The notes under the pieces: model-generated
Databases searched by the model: none
The model's input: the letters and a program-made list of their open reading frames with translations, nothing else
Told to the model about the DNA's origin: nothing
Origin: Tubulanus polymorphus
Lineage: Eukaryota > Nemertea > Palaeonemertea > Tubulaniformes > Tubulanidae
Length of the DNA stretch: 64,000 bases
Direction: 5' to 3'
NCBI RefSeq assembly: GCF_964204645.1
Contig: NC_134032.1
Coordinates: 436,501 to 500,500, forward strand
Position numbers and translations under genes: made by a program
Shown here: one piece after another, positions 24,023 to 35,749 of the stretch
Layout of the letters: every line of letters starts with the position of its first letter
Position numbering within the stretch: the first letter of the stretch is position 1

Positions 24023-26482
24023 ATGGCGTCCAACTCTACATACAGATTCGAGCTCGCAGTTTCTTATCGTGGTCGCAAGATCGGTGTTTGGTCGGATCAC
24101 GACAACGACTACAGAACGATACAGAATTATTACTTTCAACCGTTGTTCGATTTAGAATGTGATCTGATCGCTACTGCTGGTGATCAATTACAACTACCGA
24201 TACAGATGTGGACAGAAGAATTAGAGACTATTATCGAAGTAAAACTGAAAGCGATCTATACGGAACAAGTTATAAATGTACAAATGATGCCGTTTGACGA
24301 GGTAAACATCGTTCAGACCCCGATAGAAATATCTGATTTCTGTATTTAAATGTTTAATTAATCGTTGACCCCGATATGATGAATTCGAAGGTCGAGAATC
24401 CAGCAACAAATTAGTCTCACAAAAACATTTTTCATTATGTACTTTGATCATGAAATGTACTTCATGAAATACTAAAAGTAATTCTGCATTTGGATGACAC
24501 TGTATTATCGACAGGTCTACTAGCTAGGTATAACTGTGACTCCGCGATGTGAGAGTAAAATAACGTTCTTTCAATTTCAGGTGAAATTGCAATGGAGAGA
24601 AGCGCCCCCTGGTGTAGAGATACCGAATCATCATATCGGGTTTAATCACTGTCCAGCGATTCATGTGTTTATCGTTAAATGCTCAGACGATGAATCAGCG
24701 CAAAACTTAAAAACACATCTTCAACAAGTCCCGCATTCATTAGTGTCGGGGCTTCATGTGATCGCTTCAAACCAGGCATCTGCACATAATTTGTATAAAG
24801 TAAATTCAGTAGGTGTGCCGATCAGTGAAACCCGAACAGTTCGACCAGACATTGATGAACGACATAGTTCTTTTATAGAACATGTCAGACAGTTTCACGA
24901 TAATCTAGAAAATCAATTCTGTCAATTGAAACACACTATAGAAACAGTTGAAGAGAGGCTGAACCGGTGCTGTACTGAGCAACAACCTGAAGAGAGGCTG
25001 AACCGGTTCTGTACTGAGCAACAACTTGAAGAGAGGCTGAACCGGTGCTGCACTGAACAACAACTTGAAGAGAGGCTGAACCGGTGCTGCACTGAACAAC
25101 AACTTGAAGAGAGGCTGAACCGGTTCTGTACTGAGCAACAACTTGAAGAGAGGCTGAACCGGTTCTGCACTGAACAACAACTTGAAGAGAGGCTGAACCG
25201 GTTCTGCACTGAACAACAACTTGAAGAGAAGCTGAACCGGTTCTGCACTGAACAACAACTTGAAGAGAAACTGAACCGGTGCTGCACTGAACAACAACTT
25301 GAAGAGAGGCTGAACCGGTTCTGCACTGAACAACAACTTGAAGAGAGGCTGAACCGGTTCTGCACTGAACAACAACTTGAAGAGAGGCTGAACCGGTTCT
25401 GTACTGAACAACAACTTGAAGAGAGGCTGAACCGGTTCTGTACTGAACAACAACTTAAAGAGAGGCTGACCAAAATTACTGATGATGTCATAGGGAGAAT
25501 TAATAAATTGGAGAGATGTAGTGGTGACGTCAAAGGGCGAATAGATAATCTGGAGGGATGTATCGATGACGTCACGCGGCTACGTGTAGGAATAATCGAT
25601 TCATTGACGTTCAATAAACGGGTAGATACAGATTTCAGACCCCACCTGATGACGTCAGTACCCGGTGAACACGTGGGTGAACAGTCACGTGTTATATGTG
25701 CGCAGTGGTGCTCGACTGGTTCTATATATAGTATGAATGATGATAATATACAGAGATACATAGAGATTGATGGTGAGATACAAGGACTCGCTGCTGATAG
25801 TGACGGGTTTCTGTTTGTGCTCGTGGGGGGAAACAGTGAATTCATCCTGAGAAAATATAAAAATCAGAGAAAACTCTTCGAAGAAAATATCACTGATCTC
25901 CTGCCTGGAGTCTGTGTATCCTTAGTGATCCGTGATCACATTATCTATATACAGACAAGAGATAGAGACGTTCATGTTTTACGTTTAATAGAAATCCCTG
26001 CTGAAAACAGATTGATCGATAGATGCCGAGTGAAGAAATATCAGCTCCCGGATGGAGAGTACAAACATATCAACTGTTTCGATGTCGATTCAAAGGGACA
26101 CATGTTCCTCTACTGTTCGCATACACGCAGATTATTGTATCTAACACCAGAAGCGGAACTGATAAGTTTTATCAATATGAAGGATTTCGGACTTACATTT
26201 GATCCACTTGCAGGATACCCGTGTGTTATTAATGATGATCGTATATTACTATCGGTAAACTCTAATACTGGTAACAGAGCTGCTGTTATCAGTATCAGAT
26301 ATAATGATCAGGGGTTTATAGATCACCCGCGTATAATACTGAACTCTACAGACAGTTGGACATGTGACATACATCCCGTGTTTGACAGTGACACTGTAGT
26401 TATCCGACACCGTGATAACAGTAGTAATCAGTATTCATTGAGATTCTACAGTATAAACACTGTATTGACTCCCCCGATTTAG
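24023..26482 (+). CDS. Unrecognised two-exon protein with 13 x 13-residue repeats and propeller-like C-terminus (paralogue 1)
   Basis: Exons 24023-24301 and 24581-26482 join in phase 0 through a GT-AG intron, giving about 726 residues. The N-terminal 230 residues are a compact domain (QPLFDLECDL, then APPGVEIP after the junction) shared with the gene at 42813. Next come thirteen near-identical 13-residue repeats (E-R-L-N-R-F/C-C-T-E-Q-Q-L-E, 39 bp each, 24953-25461), one cysteine or two per unit. Heptad-like helices follow (RINKLERCSGDVKGRIDNLE). The C-terminal 290 residues are rich in beta-strand-like repeats such as VHVLRL, FDVDSKGHMFLYC and LLYLTPEAELISF, which suggest a beta-propeller like those of NHL/TRIM-type proteins (inference). 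No signal peptide, so probably cytosolic. I do not recognise the family. AATAAA at 26705. Confidence 0.85.
24953..25461 (+). repeat. 39-bp coding tandem repeat, 13 copies
   Basis: In-frame repeat inside the gene at 24023-26482, unit GAAGAGAGGCTGAACCGG plus TTCTGCACTGAACAACAACT. Copies differ mainly at Cys/Phe, Arg/Lys and silent sites, so it is young. The paralogue at 42813 lacks it. Confidence 0.95.
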
Positions 26483-26780
26483 AGCCGAAGTCCAAACCGA
26501 TTCTGAACCGGCTCGTGAATATTGCTCGGATATAGAGGGCGCTGCAGGTGCCGATGAACTGTCGATTATACACGATTATTATTTCCCAACATTATTTCTA
26601 GTTGATTATTTAACTTCACAGTTATAACTTTTATCTTTGAATAGGGATTGTCCGTCCCTCTTATTTGATTGATAGATTTGATCTTACTTGATTTGGTTTT
26701 CCATAATAAAAACCTACCACACCTGTCCGGAACGAAACAGCGGGGTGTGATGTTGAAATGAGATTTGAATTACATATACA

Positions 26781-26953
26781 AGTCAACCCCCGATATACCG
26801 CCCGCCCACATCGGTGCAGAATGATTTTGGCGGTGTAGAGAGTATGGCGGTATATCGGGAGTGTTTTATTATGTATTTGTATAGAGATGTACATTGAGAA
26901 AACCTGGCGAGGGCGGTAAATGGGAGGGCCGTATATCGGGGCTTGACTATAGT
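26781..26953. mobile_element. Palindromic MITE, AAGTCAACCCCCGATATACC ends
   Basis: Left CAAGTCAACCCCCGATATAC is mirrored by right CCGTATATCGGGGCTTGAC. The interior repeats GGCGGTGTAGAG / GGCGGTATATCGGG. Non-coding. Confidence 0.75.
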
Positions 26954-27590
26954 TAGGTTCGAATTTACAAAATTTTCGAAATTAAAAAATTGCAGGATGT
27001 CTTTTTTTAACATTTTCAATGTTAATATAATCTAAAATTGCCTTAGTCTTTGTGAATTTGGATATGCATGTGATGATCTCTTGTTCCCGAGGAGACCACG
27101 CGGGACCGCGGGTGCACCGGGTTTTTAACTATTGAGTTTTTATTACGAACATGATATATTACAATATAGAATGGACGGCCACAAATCGTCCGGGGACATG
27201 TGGTCTCGAAACGAAAAGAAAAAGAACAATATTACCTAGATACACCGTACTACTGGTATTAGCTTTTACATTGAGACAAAAATCTTATCAGACGCCGATT
27301 CCTCTTTATAATATAGATTAAAAGCGGATTCCTGTTTATAGTATAGATTAGCTGTAAAATACACTATGAGCTAATGTAAATATTGTAATGTATATAATAT
27401 TAAAAAGCCGATTCTACGTGTCCTAGGACAGGATTTGGTTCCCATTTAGCCGATTCCTCTTTATAGTTAGGATGAACTGTGGTCGTTATTTACTGTTTAA
27501 CAATTTATCGTTTTCTTTTTAAATCGGGCGGGTCGATTTTGGTATTCAGAATCGTAAGAAAAAAAGTAAATACCTATCGTATGCCTAATA
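26954..27590. other. No gene recognised
   Basis: Spacer with two or three copies of a GCCGATTCCTCTTTATA(A/G)TATAGATTA-type word at 27293-27480. Nothing coding. Confidence 0.5.
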
Positions 27591-27592
27591 TA

Positions 27593-27861
<269 letters not shown>

Positions 27862-28050
27862 GTATCTGTTTAGCTGTAATAGCCTCCTGTCTATTGGACA
27901 AACACAAAATGTCAGTTTACGAGAGTTTACGTCGAGTTTCTGATATTTCACGTCGAGTTGTGAAGCTCGAATCTAATTTGCTTTGTTGTAAATCGGAAGT
28001 TATTGTAGCCACCATTTCGTGTGTATTTAATCAATAAACGATACCAATAA

Positions 28051-28671
28051 CTATTTACTACTCATTCTATTTTCTATTGCGGTAATTCGAGCGTCCATTT
28101 TCTTCACCAGAACTGACAAATCTTCAACGGCTGAAAATAACGATGAAATGCGTCGTACATAAATCAAGACGTCCATTTTTCACTACTTATAGATATAAAT
28201 ATCTAACTACCGTCAAGTTGCTACAGGGTCTCAACAGATCGGCCATTCCTGGATATAAGAAATTTTCAAGGAGTTTTTAAAGAGAAAATTTCATATTTCA
28301 AGGAAGCGTCTGCATTACTTTCGCACGTATATCCCAATTACAGTAGACTCCTCCTAAATCGGTACCGTTTATCTCAGTAAACCATTAATTCAGTGGTTTT
28401 GTAAGGAAATAATTAGTCAGCAACGAAAGCGAACACTTTAATATTCAAAGGTCTCTGGTGAACATAGGCATATACACAAACAAATGACACGAGCTACAAT
28501 TTCGCAAAACTGATGAACCCTAAAAACTGATTTCATTCTTAAGAAAGTGGTAATACTTACGGAGTTTGAACCGAGTTTGTGGAGGTTTTTTGTTTCATAG
28601 AAATCTCTTTCGGCGTCATGGTAACGGAAATGATCGAACCAAACGGTTTCGAAAGCGAACGGATGAACCAT
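28051..28671 (-). pseudogene. EEF1D: EEF1D N-terminal duplicate, copy B (decayed)
   Basis: Two of the exons of copy A recur: 28671-28561 (37 codons, same MVHPFAFETVWFDHFRYH start and same GT donor) and 28130-28051 (the leucine-zipper exon, now ending in ENRMSSK and a stop). The two middle exons are absent. Joining the survivors would shift the frame, because exon 1 ends in phase 0 and the last exon starts in phase 1. Within exon 1, two deletions of about 8 and 7 nt relative to copy A cancel, so GSNS at the exon end is still in frame. Flanking intron sequence also matches copy A. A segmental, not processed, duplicate. Confidence 0.8.
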
Positions 28672-28699
28672 GTTGAAATATATTCTAGATAACGTCAAG

Positions 28700-29240
28700 A
28701 GAACGACCTAAAAAATAAAGAAACATTTATCGAATCCTGTGTCTATTTGGCCCGTACCGAGGGGGTAGAGAAACAACCCCCTGAAATCTTCAAAGTGCCC
28801 TTAAAAAAGCCAGTGTCTAAAAAAATTGGTCATTTTTCGAAATTTGGAACATGAAAAGGAATCCTTTCTAAAATGAATAATTTAATCAGGTACCCGGGCA
28901 CTTCATATAAAAATGTCTTTTTTCATTGGGAAATTGCCCCTTTTCACGGTGAAAAAATAGGCCCATTTTCGTGAAATAGAGCTGTCTCAAAAAAGCTCGG
29001 CACGGTCCTGTCTGTTTTTTAACACTGTAGGCCTGTAGGTAATCTATACACCGTTCAGATGTTTGGGGTCATTGTAAGACCCACAATAGGCCTATACACG
29101 AATTATGGTATTCCCAAAATGAACTCAATATACAGCGGAACCTCGTCAAGACAAAAATATTCGGAAATTATTCTGGATTAAACCTCATACAGTCGTCACA
29201 TCATCTAAATCACAATCTTAATGATTCTATAAATTCTAAA
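28700..29240. other. Duplicate of 7467-7830 intron/upstream sequence, then unique DNA
   Basis: 28700-29000 matches 7440-7830. The rest is unique and non-coding. The orphan GPCR that should follow in this duplicated block is absent. Confidence 0.6.
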
Positions 29241-29405
29241 GAGCGGTGTGGCCGAGTGAGATGCCCGGTCGTGGGTTCAAACCTCGTCAATCGCCGTAGC
29301 CTCCTCAGGCAAGACACTTATCCTCACTGCCTCTCTCAACCCAGGAGTAAATGGGTACCCGGCCTGATAGATGACGCATATGCATAGGGCTACATAGGCT
29401 AGTAG
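29240..29405 (+). mobile_element. tRNA-derived SINE
   Basis: A-box-like GTGTGGCCGAGTGAG and B-box-like GGTTCAAACCTC about 30 bp apart form a tRNA-like head. A conserved-looking body with AAATGGGTACCCGGCCTG follows. Layout of a Pol III SINE; family not named with confidence. Confidence 0.65.
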
Positions 29406-29522
29406 CCTCTACGAGGCAAAGGCTAAGTTCACTGTAAAAGAGGAATTAGATTTATTAAAATGCATGTTAATTAGTGATTAAATGGTTCTGACTTGCAACG
29501 ATCAATCACAATTATCAATTTT

Positions 29523-29690
29523 ATTCACTCTCAATTACAGCTCACTTATTATTGAAAAGATTTCATAAACGTCTGCGCCTTCTTCTTGCTTTCGTTCGTA
29601 AATTCAAATGACCTTCAATTATACCCAACGTTGAGCATGTATAAAGGCAACTTCGATATTCAATAATATTTCCAAATTCAGAAAATGAAT
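29523..29690. repeat. Duplicate of the orphan GPCR 5' flank
   Basis: Close match to 11470-11670, including CGTCTGCGCCTTCTTCTTGC and CCAACGTTGAGCATGTATAA. The receptor coding sequence is not next to it, so the duplicate kept the promoter side only. Confidence 0.75.
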
Positions 29691-29726
29691 AAATGAAGTT
29701 TCAGTGTATTAAAATCTGTTGTAAGG

Positions 29727-30720
29727 TCATTTGTTTTTTTTTATCTTTAAAATGTACGAATCTGTATTTAAAATCATCAAAGGAAATCCACAATAAAATG
29801 TTCCATCTTCAGTTGATAAATCATAAACATAATCTGTTGCTCTTGGATTTGATATTTCAAAACTATCTCTCATTTCTTTTGTTAATCCTTTCTCAGTGTG
29901 GCTTAAATCATATTCTTTTGGTCTATTTTTTCTCAATCCTAATGATGAGCATGATATATTTAATCAACTTTCACGCATTTTCCGTTTTGAATGAATCGAA
30001 TTGTTTTATTTTTGTGAATCGTTTTGTTCCATCAGCAGGGGAGCGTAGAATCCAATGAAATACAATTTTCTTAATTAATTATGGTGCATTTAATACATAA
30101 TCTGGAATTAATTATCATTTCTCTTTTTTATCTATAATTGATTCCATCAATATAAAATTCATTACTGTAGCACACTCTTTAGGTTTCAAAACATTTTAAG
30201 AAATAACATAACTACTTCACGATATTTCTAAATTTTTTAAGTTTTTAAATCTTGATTACATAAACACCACCAAAAAGAGTAGAACTAACATATTAATAAC
30301 TATCTGCTGAGCCTTCTTCAATGAAAAATTCTTTAATAGAATATTTTTGTTCTAATGTTTCAGTTTCTATGTTATAGATATTTTCAATTATTTCATCAAA
30401 TGATTCATTCTTGGAAAAAAACTTTTATGTTATAATTCATCTTTAGTTTTTATGTCAGTTTTATGTTAGTTTTTATGTCAGTTTTATGTTAGTTTTTATG
30501 TCAGTTGTATTTCATCACCTTTTTTTTCTACTTAAACTTATGATCTTCCGTAAGATCAACAAATCCTTATTCAGTTCTAACCCTATATATTTCTTATTTG
30601 TCTAATTATATTATTTGATTTTTAAAATCCATTTCTTGTCCAAACATCCATTAATCCATTAATTTGTATAAATTCTTTTTCACCATATGAAATATTCTGA
30701 AATTCATCGACTAGTTCTTT
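29727..30720 (-). pseudogene. Protein-primed DNA polymerase relic with intein-like junction, copy B
   Basis: Second copy of the relic at 12605-13260. The minus frame 29936-29727 keeps DYVYDLSTEDGTFYCG, then PLMILN directly before TDSYILK. It extends further upstream than copy A before breaking. Farther on, near 30610-30730, a minus-strand frame with FKELVDEFQNISYGEKEF is also protein-like. 30060-30320 matches 12982-13260. A 20-bp TTTTATGTCAG-type tandem sits at 30440-30510. Decayed; described as found. Confidence 0.5.
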
Positions 30721-30862
30721 GAATAGCAGCGCATCAAGCTTTTGATACTTCGTGTATCCCAACCAGGAAAATCAATGACGAAAAAAAGACAAACTGATTT
30801 ATTCGCACGTTCATTTATTCATCTGAATCGTCGAAATATAAACTGATCTTAGATTGAACAGA

Positions 30863-31678
30863 TCAAAATTTGGCGCAACAAGTTGTTGGGTTATACCATT
30901 TTTTGTGGGCACATTTCCAGTATCCATTTCTGCAACCAACCACAATGAAACGCACGCCTTTTTTGCCTGAACTGCACGTACACGAGATGTACCGCCTTTG
31001 TATATCCTGCGACAATTCTGAATGATAGGAATCAGTATCTTTATGAACTATTGTATTAATAGTATTATCATTATTACGGAGACAATTATCACTAAGCATT
31101 GCTGGCCGACCAAGAGATAAGGCGTTTTTATTTAAGCAACTCGTATCAAATCGCTTTGCTCCGTCGATTACTGTCACGTGGTACAAATCGAATCGCCTTA
31201 AATAAATGACCCTACTCTCCACAACCGGAATCTGAATTTTCTGCGATTGAAAAAGCCGCCATTTTGTTTTTGATATATCGCCGAACGCTACAAAGACGTA
31301 GCAAATCGAATCAAAGCGCTTCGATTTGGTCGCGTTGGCGATTTGCTTAAATAAATGGACGATTCGATCCGTGTTGATTCGAGTTGCTTAAATATAAACG
31401 CCTATAGTTTTTCAGTCGAGCTGAATTTATATATGGGAGTTGAAATAATGGTAATTTTCATTATTCAATTATTTTAACTCACGAGAATCTGAATAAGATC
31501 TAATTCGCTTCTTACCTTCGGTGGAAACCACTCCCGAAATGACTAACGCGACTGCGACAACCAAAATAAAGATCTGCAAAATGGTCAACATTCAACGATA
31601 TACAACCGATACCTACAGTTTAAACTATCAGTTCTAATAATTCTGATTCCTGTTGATATTCGTGGTACGTACCTTCAT
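30863..31678 (-). CDS. Small secreted six-cysteine peptide precursor (anemone-toxin/defensin-like Cys pattern)
   Basis: Three minus-strand exons, 31678-31673 (only two codons), 31573-31516 and 31017-30863, with GT-AG introns in phase 0 and 1, predict 72 residues. Exon 2 supplies a strong signal peptide core (IFILVVAVALVISG). Exon 3 starts with a short acidic/polar stretch ending in a dibasic RR, a plausible propeptide cleavage site. It then encodes a basic mature peptide of about 42 residues. Cysteine spacing is C-x1-C-x13-G-C type (13 residues between Cys2 and Cys3), C-x6-C, x10, CC. The C-x-C start, G-C-x6-C and final CC match the layout of sea anemone type 1 sodium-channel toxins and related beta-defensin-like folds; the first loop is shorter. 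A host-defence peptide or a venom component are both possible; activity is not known. A TATAAAA box lies 80 bp before the ATG (31764-31758), and AATAAA signals lie 44-60 bp after the stop. Confidence 0.72.
31121..31406. mobile_element. Palindromic MITE in intron 2 of the peptide gene
   Basis: Terminal inverted repeats GCGTTTTTATTTAAGCAACT and AGTTGCTTAAATATAAACGC. The interior repeats AAATCGAATCG / GCTTAAATAAATG words. Explains the long ORF that overlaps the intron. Confidence 0.75.
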
Positions 31679-31757
31679 GTTTGTAGAGAAAAGATTTGAA
31701 GCTGATCGGGCGATTTTGCTTTTAAGAGTGATTGGGGGGCGACAATAGATTGAGGCA

Positions 31758-31764
31758 TTTTATA
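31758..31764 (-). promoter_or_regulatory. TATA box of the six-cysteine peptide gene
   Basis: TATAAAA on the minus strand, 80 bp upstream of the ATG at 31678, a usual distance for a short 5'UTR. Confidence 0.55.
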
Positions 31765-31996
31765 TGATCTCCCCTTACAGTTTAAGAGGCTTAATTCTAT
31801 CCGGAACAATCCGGATTTTCTCCTCGTCAATCTGTGTTCGTTGTAAATGTAAATCATAGCTGCATACATAATGAATGGCCGAACAAAATTATTCAGTATT
31901 AGCCACACCTCATATCTAATGTGTTAATGTAGATGACATATTTATCACATCAAATTTTAGATTTCTTATAAAACTATGGATGTAGATAATTTCTTC

Positions 31997-32680
<684 letters not shown>

Positions 32681-32744
32681 TAGACTGGCTGGATGACTGA
32701 CGTAATGAATGGAGACTGATGACGGAAAGACTTGGAGGGCTGCG

Positions 32745-33040
32745 GGTGGATGGACTGACTGGATGAGTGGATGACGGGATGACTGGATGTGGAATGTGGA
32801 TGGACTGACTGGATGAGTGATGACGGGAAGACTGGATGTGGAATGTGGATGGACTGACTGGATGAGTGATGACGGGATGGCTGGATGTGGAATGTGGATG
32901 GACTGACTGGATGAGTGGATGACGGGATGACTGGATGTGGAATGTGGATGGACTGACTGGATGAGTGGATGACGGGATGGCTGGATGTGGAATGTGGATG
33001 GACTGACTGGATGAGTGATGACGGGATGACTGGATGTGGA
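32745..33040. repeat. Minisatellite, unit about 50 bp, about six copies
   Basis: Copies of GGATGGACTGACTGGATGAG, then a TGGATGACGGGATG-type segment, then ACTGGATGTGGAATGT. Two unit lengths occur, with GAGTGGATGA or GAGTGATGA. Open frames on the minus strand are low-complexity His/Pro/Ser readings. Confidence 0.93.
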
Positions 33041-33461
33041 ATTCACAGTCGCAGTCGAAAATGTCTACACGAAGATCAATATCCACTGGTGGCGCAACTA
33101 AGAAATAAATTCAATCAAATTTAATTCGTTTAAATGACTAAAACTAATGACTATTTGTGGTTAATTCTGAGGGTATTTCGGTGGGCCGTTATGTAAGATA
33201 GTTAATCCATGCCAGATGCTGGCCGTAGTAACTGACCGCTGGGTGGCCAAGAACAGAGACTGTGAACTTATTTTTAGTTTGTGTTAGTGTAGTACAGAAT
33301 CAATATCATCAGTTAGCGTCAAGAAACCAACGTGTTCGGACTTGTTACTCTCTCAGGCTCCCGGTCTTGTCTCAGCCTTTAGCCGTCGCTGGTCAACAGT
33401 TATTGCGACCCACAACGCTGGTTTTTATAAGTTACCACAATTAACTTCGATATTCTCTAGG

Positions 33462-33600
33462 ACGCCTTAGTGCAGTCACACCATCTCGGTGCCAAAATAG
33501 TCTTAAATCTGAATCCTGCCTATAAGAAATTCTGTCAACGAATCATTGAGGACCCAAGAGAATTGGAGAAGAAATATAGTGAGTTTACGTGTTATTGCTA
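33462..33600 (+). CDS. Possible single exon or fragment, faintly KatG-like
   Basis: After a plausible acceptor (TATTCTCTAG) the plus frame reads about 45 codons containing NLNPAYKKFCQRIIEDPREL. This recalls the D-P-x-Y-x-K-I-x-R-R-F-x-x-x-P stretch of bifunctional catalase-peroxidases, but the match is short and no neighbouring exon is seen. It could be a relic of a transferred gene or chance. Confidence 0.22.
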
Positions 33601-33889
33601 ATGATTATGATATTTCGCGTAAGTCTAAACTGAAATACATAATTCACTATAGAATTGTAATGGTAACAGATTGACGACGAGAATATCCGGACAAAACGGC
33701 CGGATTTAAATTCGGAAAGTCGTCAGGTGTCACATTCATAAACACAAGTGACACATCATTGACTATGAATAATTGATCGATAAACATCTGCTTAATGATT
33801 GATATCTATGATTTGCAAACCAACCCACAGATGACACACCATTGATAACTCGACACACCTAACGAATTTGCTAAGCCTTTAGCACGTGA

Positions 33890-34480
33890 TGATCTCAAAG
33901 CCAAGCACATCATCCTTACAGGAGACTTCAACTGTCCCGATATAGACTGGGAAACCGACACAGTTCCACCTGGTAGCCCAGAACGAGAAGTCCAACAAAC
34001 GCTTGTAAACTTAACTCTGGAAGCTGATTTGACCCAAATGCACGAGAAGAGAATATACTAGACTTAGTATTCACTACACATCCTTCGCTTACCAAAAATT
34101 CAACATCCATGCCAGGGCTCTCAGATCATCAGATGGTCGTCACTGATATCGGCAGCAAGCCACGCCGAGAAATACAGCAACGACGTCGTTATGCCCAGTA
34201 TCACAAAGCAGACTGGCCGAGCTCGATCAAACGTCAGTAAAAGTCGCCCAGATGCACGGTAACAGCACCGTCCAAAAGATGTGGGTCACCTCAAATTAAG
34301 CCTACATAGCTATGTTAAAGAACACTTACCATCATCAAAGCTCTCTGACCAGAAACAATGACCACCCTGGTTCAGTTATAAGATCCGTAAACTATTAAGA
34401 CGAAAAAGACGCATCTATGACAAGGTTATATGCAAAAAAAAACTGGAAAACCTTTAAATCCTTTCAGAAAGAAAAGTCTC
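33890..34480 (+). pseudogene. Non-LTR retrotransposon (LINE) endonuclease relic
   Basis: Plus-strand reading shows IILTGDFNCPDIDWE, the G-D-F-N motif of the exonuclease/endonuclease/phosphatase domain of LINEs. After frameshifts come LDLVF, G-L-S-D-H and then YKIRKLLRRKRRIYDK, a typical spacer between endonuclease and reverse transcriptase. Several stops and shifts; the reverse transcriptase is missing. CR1/L2-like or RTE-like cannot be decided. Confidence 0.7.
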
Positions 34481-34789
34481 CTAAATTCGGCAACTTTGAT
34501 ACTGTGAGATCAGGTTCATGGTCCAGATGTGATACCGTTAACACTATAAACAAAACTCGCTGGAGTCACTGGGTTGGATGTGATACCCCTAATGTAATAA
34601 TACACATTTCTACCGGTATATAGGTAAGTTATCTATTGAATGGTATCATAATAAGAATGTTGATGGATAGCTAGGCTATCTTGATATCTGTAATTCACCA
34701 TTCTCGCCGATTCTTTGGCGACAAAATCGGAAATTGGTGATAAAGATCGATTTACAGGATTCAGGAAAAATGGGAAAAGTATGTGCTGG

Positions 34790-34922
34790 GCCCGGTTTCA
34801 CGAAACAGTTTAAGCCTAAAACAGTTATGTTTGAATTGTTGTCCTCATTGAAAACATGAAGTAACCAATGGCAATTACACCAAAAATTTGAGTTGAACTT
34901 GTTTGTGAAACTGGGGCCTGGA
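34790..34922. mobile_element. Palindromic element with GGGCCCGGTTTCACGAAACA ends
   Basis: Left GGGCCCGGTTTCACGAAACA is mirrored by right TTTGTGAAACTGGGGCCTGG. Related in style to the elements at 41241-41355 and 63942-64000. Confidence 0.65.
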
Positions 34923-35740
34923 TGTCTGAAAAATATTCACCGGCCGACGTTTATCATCACTCCTCTATTCTTATTAGTCCGAAGCTCCCTAGACGCCATC
35001 CTCACTACTCCAGTTTGAAGTGGATTTCAATCGATACTTGTATTCATCGATAAATCTCTTTGTGTCATATTTCATAAAGGAAAGTGCTCGAATCGCTGTT
35101 CTAATAACACATTAACATACACACAGTAAATATATAGACGTTTTGCATATTTATTTAAAAGTTGAAACAGACTATACATAGCTCGACACTTGACAACATA
35201 TCAGAATCCAGCACAATTTTCAAAATCGTTTTCGAATATATTTTCAAACTTTATCAGGGTTCATAGGATTTGCAGCCTTTCATTTTCCACACCTTTCCCA
35301 ACAAGGACAAATATCCACATTTCCGTAGCTACTAAATCTGGTACGAGTTTATGACCTGAGGCAGAATTGAATGTTACAAAAACAAATACTAGACCTACGG
35401 TACTATAACCTCAAGAACAAATTAGACGGACCGTATTTTTAAGATTCAATCGCTTTTTCAAGGCCAAATAGCCAATTTTCCATGAGGTTAAGCTTATGTT
35501 CTTAAATACTGACTAGTGCAAGGAGGCACTGTTGATTGGCAAAGTTAAGGAAACAAATAAAACCGCAATAAAAATCATCCAGAAGACATTTCTATCATAA
35601 AGAATTTCCAAACTTGTAGCATCAAATACTAAACTAAAAACAATTTCTTACTTTTTCCAAAGCGTTTTAAAAAGATAATTACTACAACCTATCTTACATC
35701 ACCAGGACTAGTGCGAACCCTGTTTCAAGTGTACGAAATA
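34923..35740. other. No gene recognised
   Basis: A/T-rich spacer. I see no gene, RNA or clear repeat. Confidence 0.5.
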
Positions 35741-35749
35741 TCATTTTTA

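Noticed and set aside
23116-24155. Three long overlapping plus-strand ORFs (up to 320 codons)
   Set aside because: All are readings of one 43-bp minisatellite in different frames.
24905-25845. Minus-strand ORFs rich in Ser/Cys and Leu/Phe repeats
   Set aside because: Antisense shadows of the 39-bp coding repeat in the plus-strand gene.
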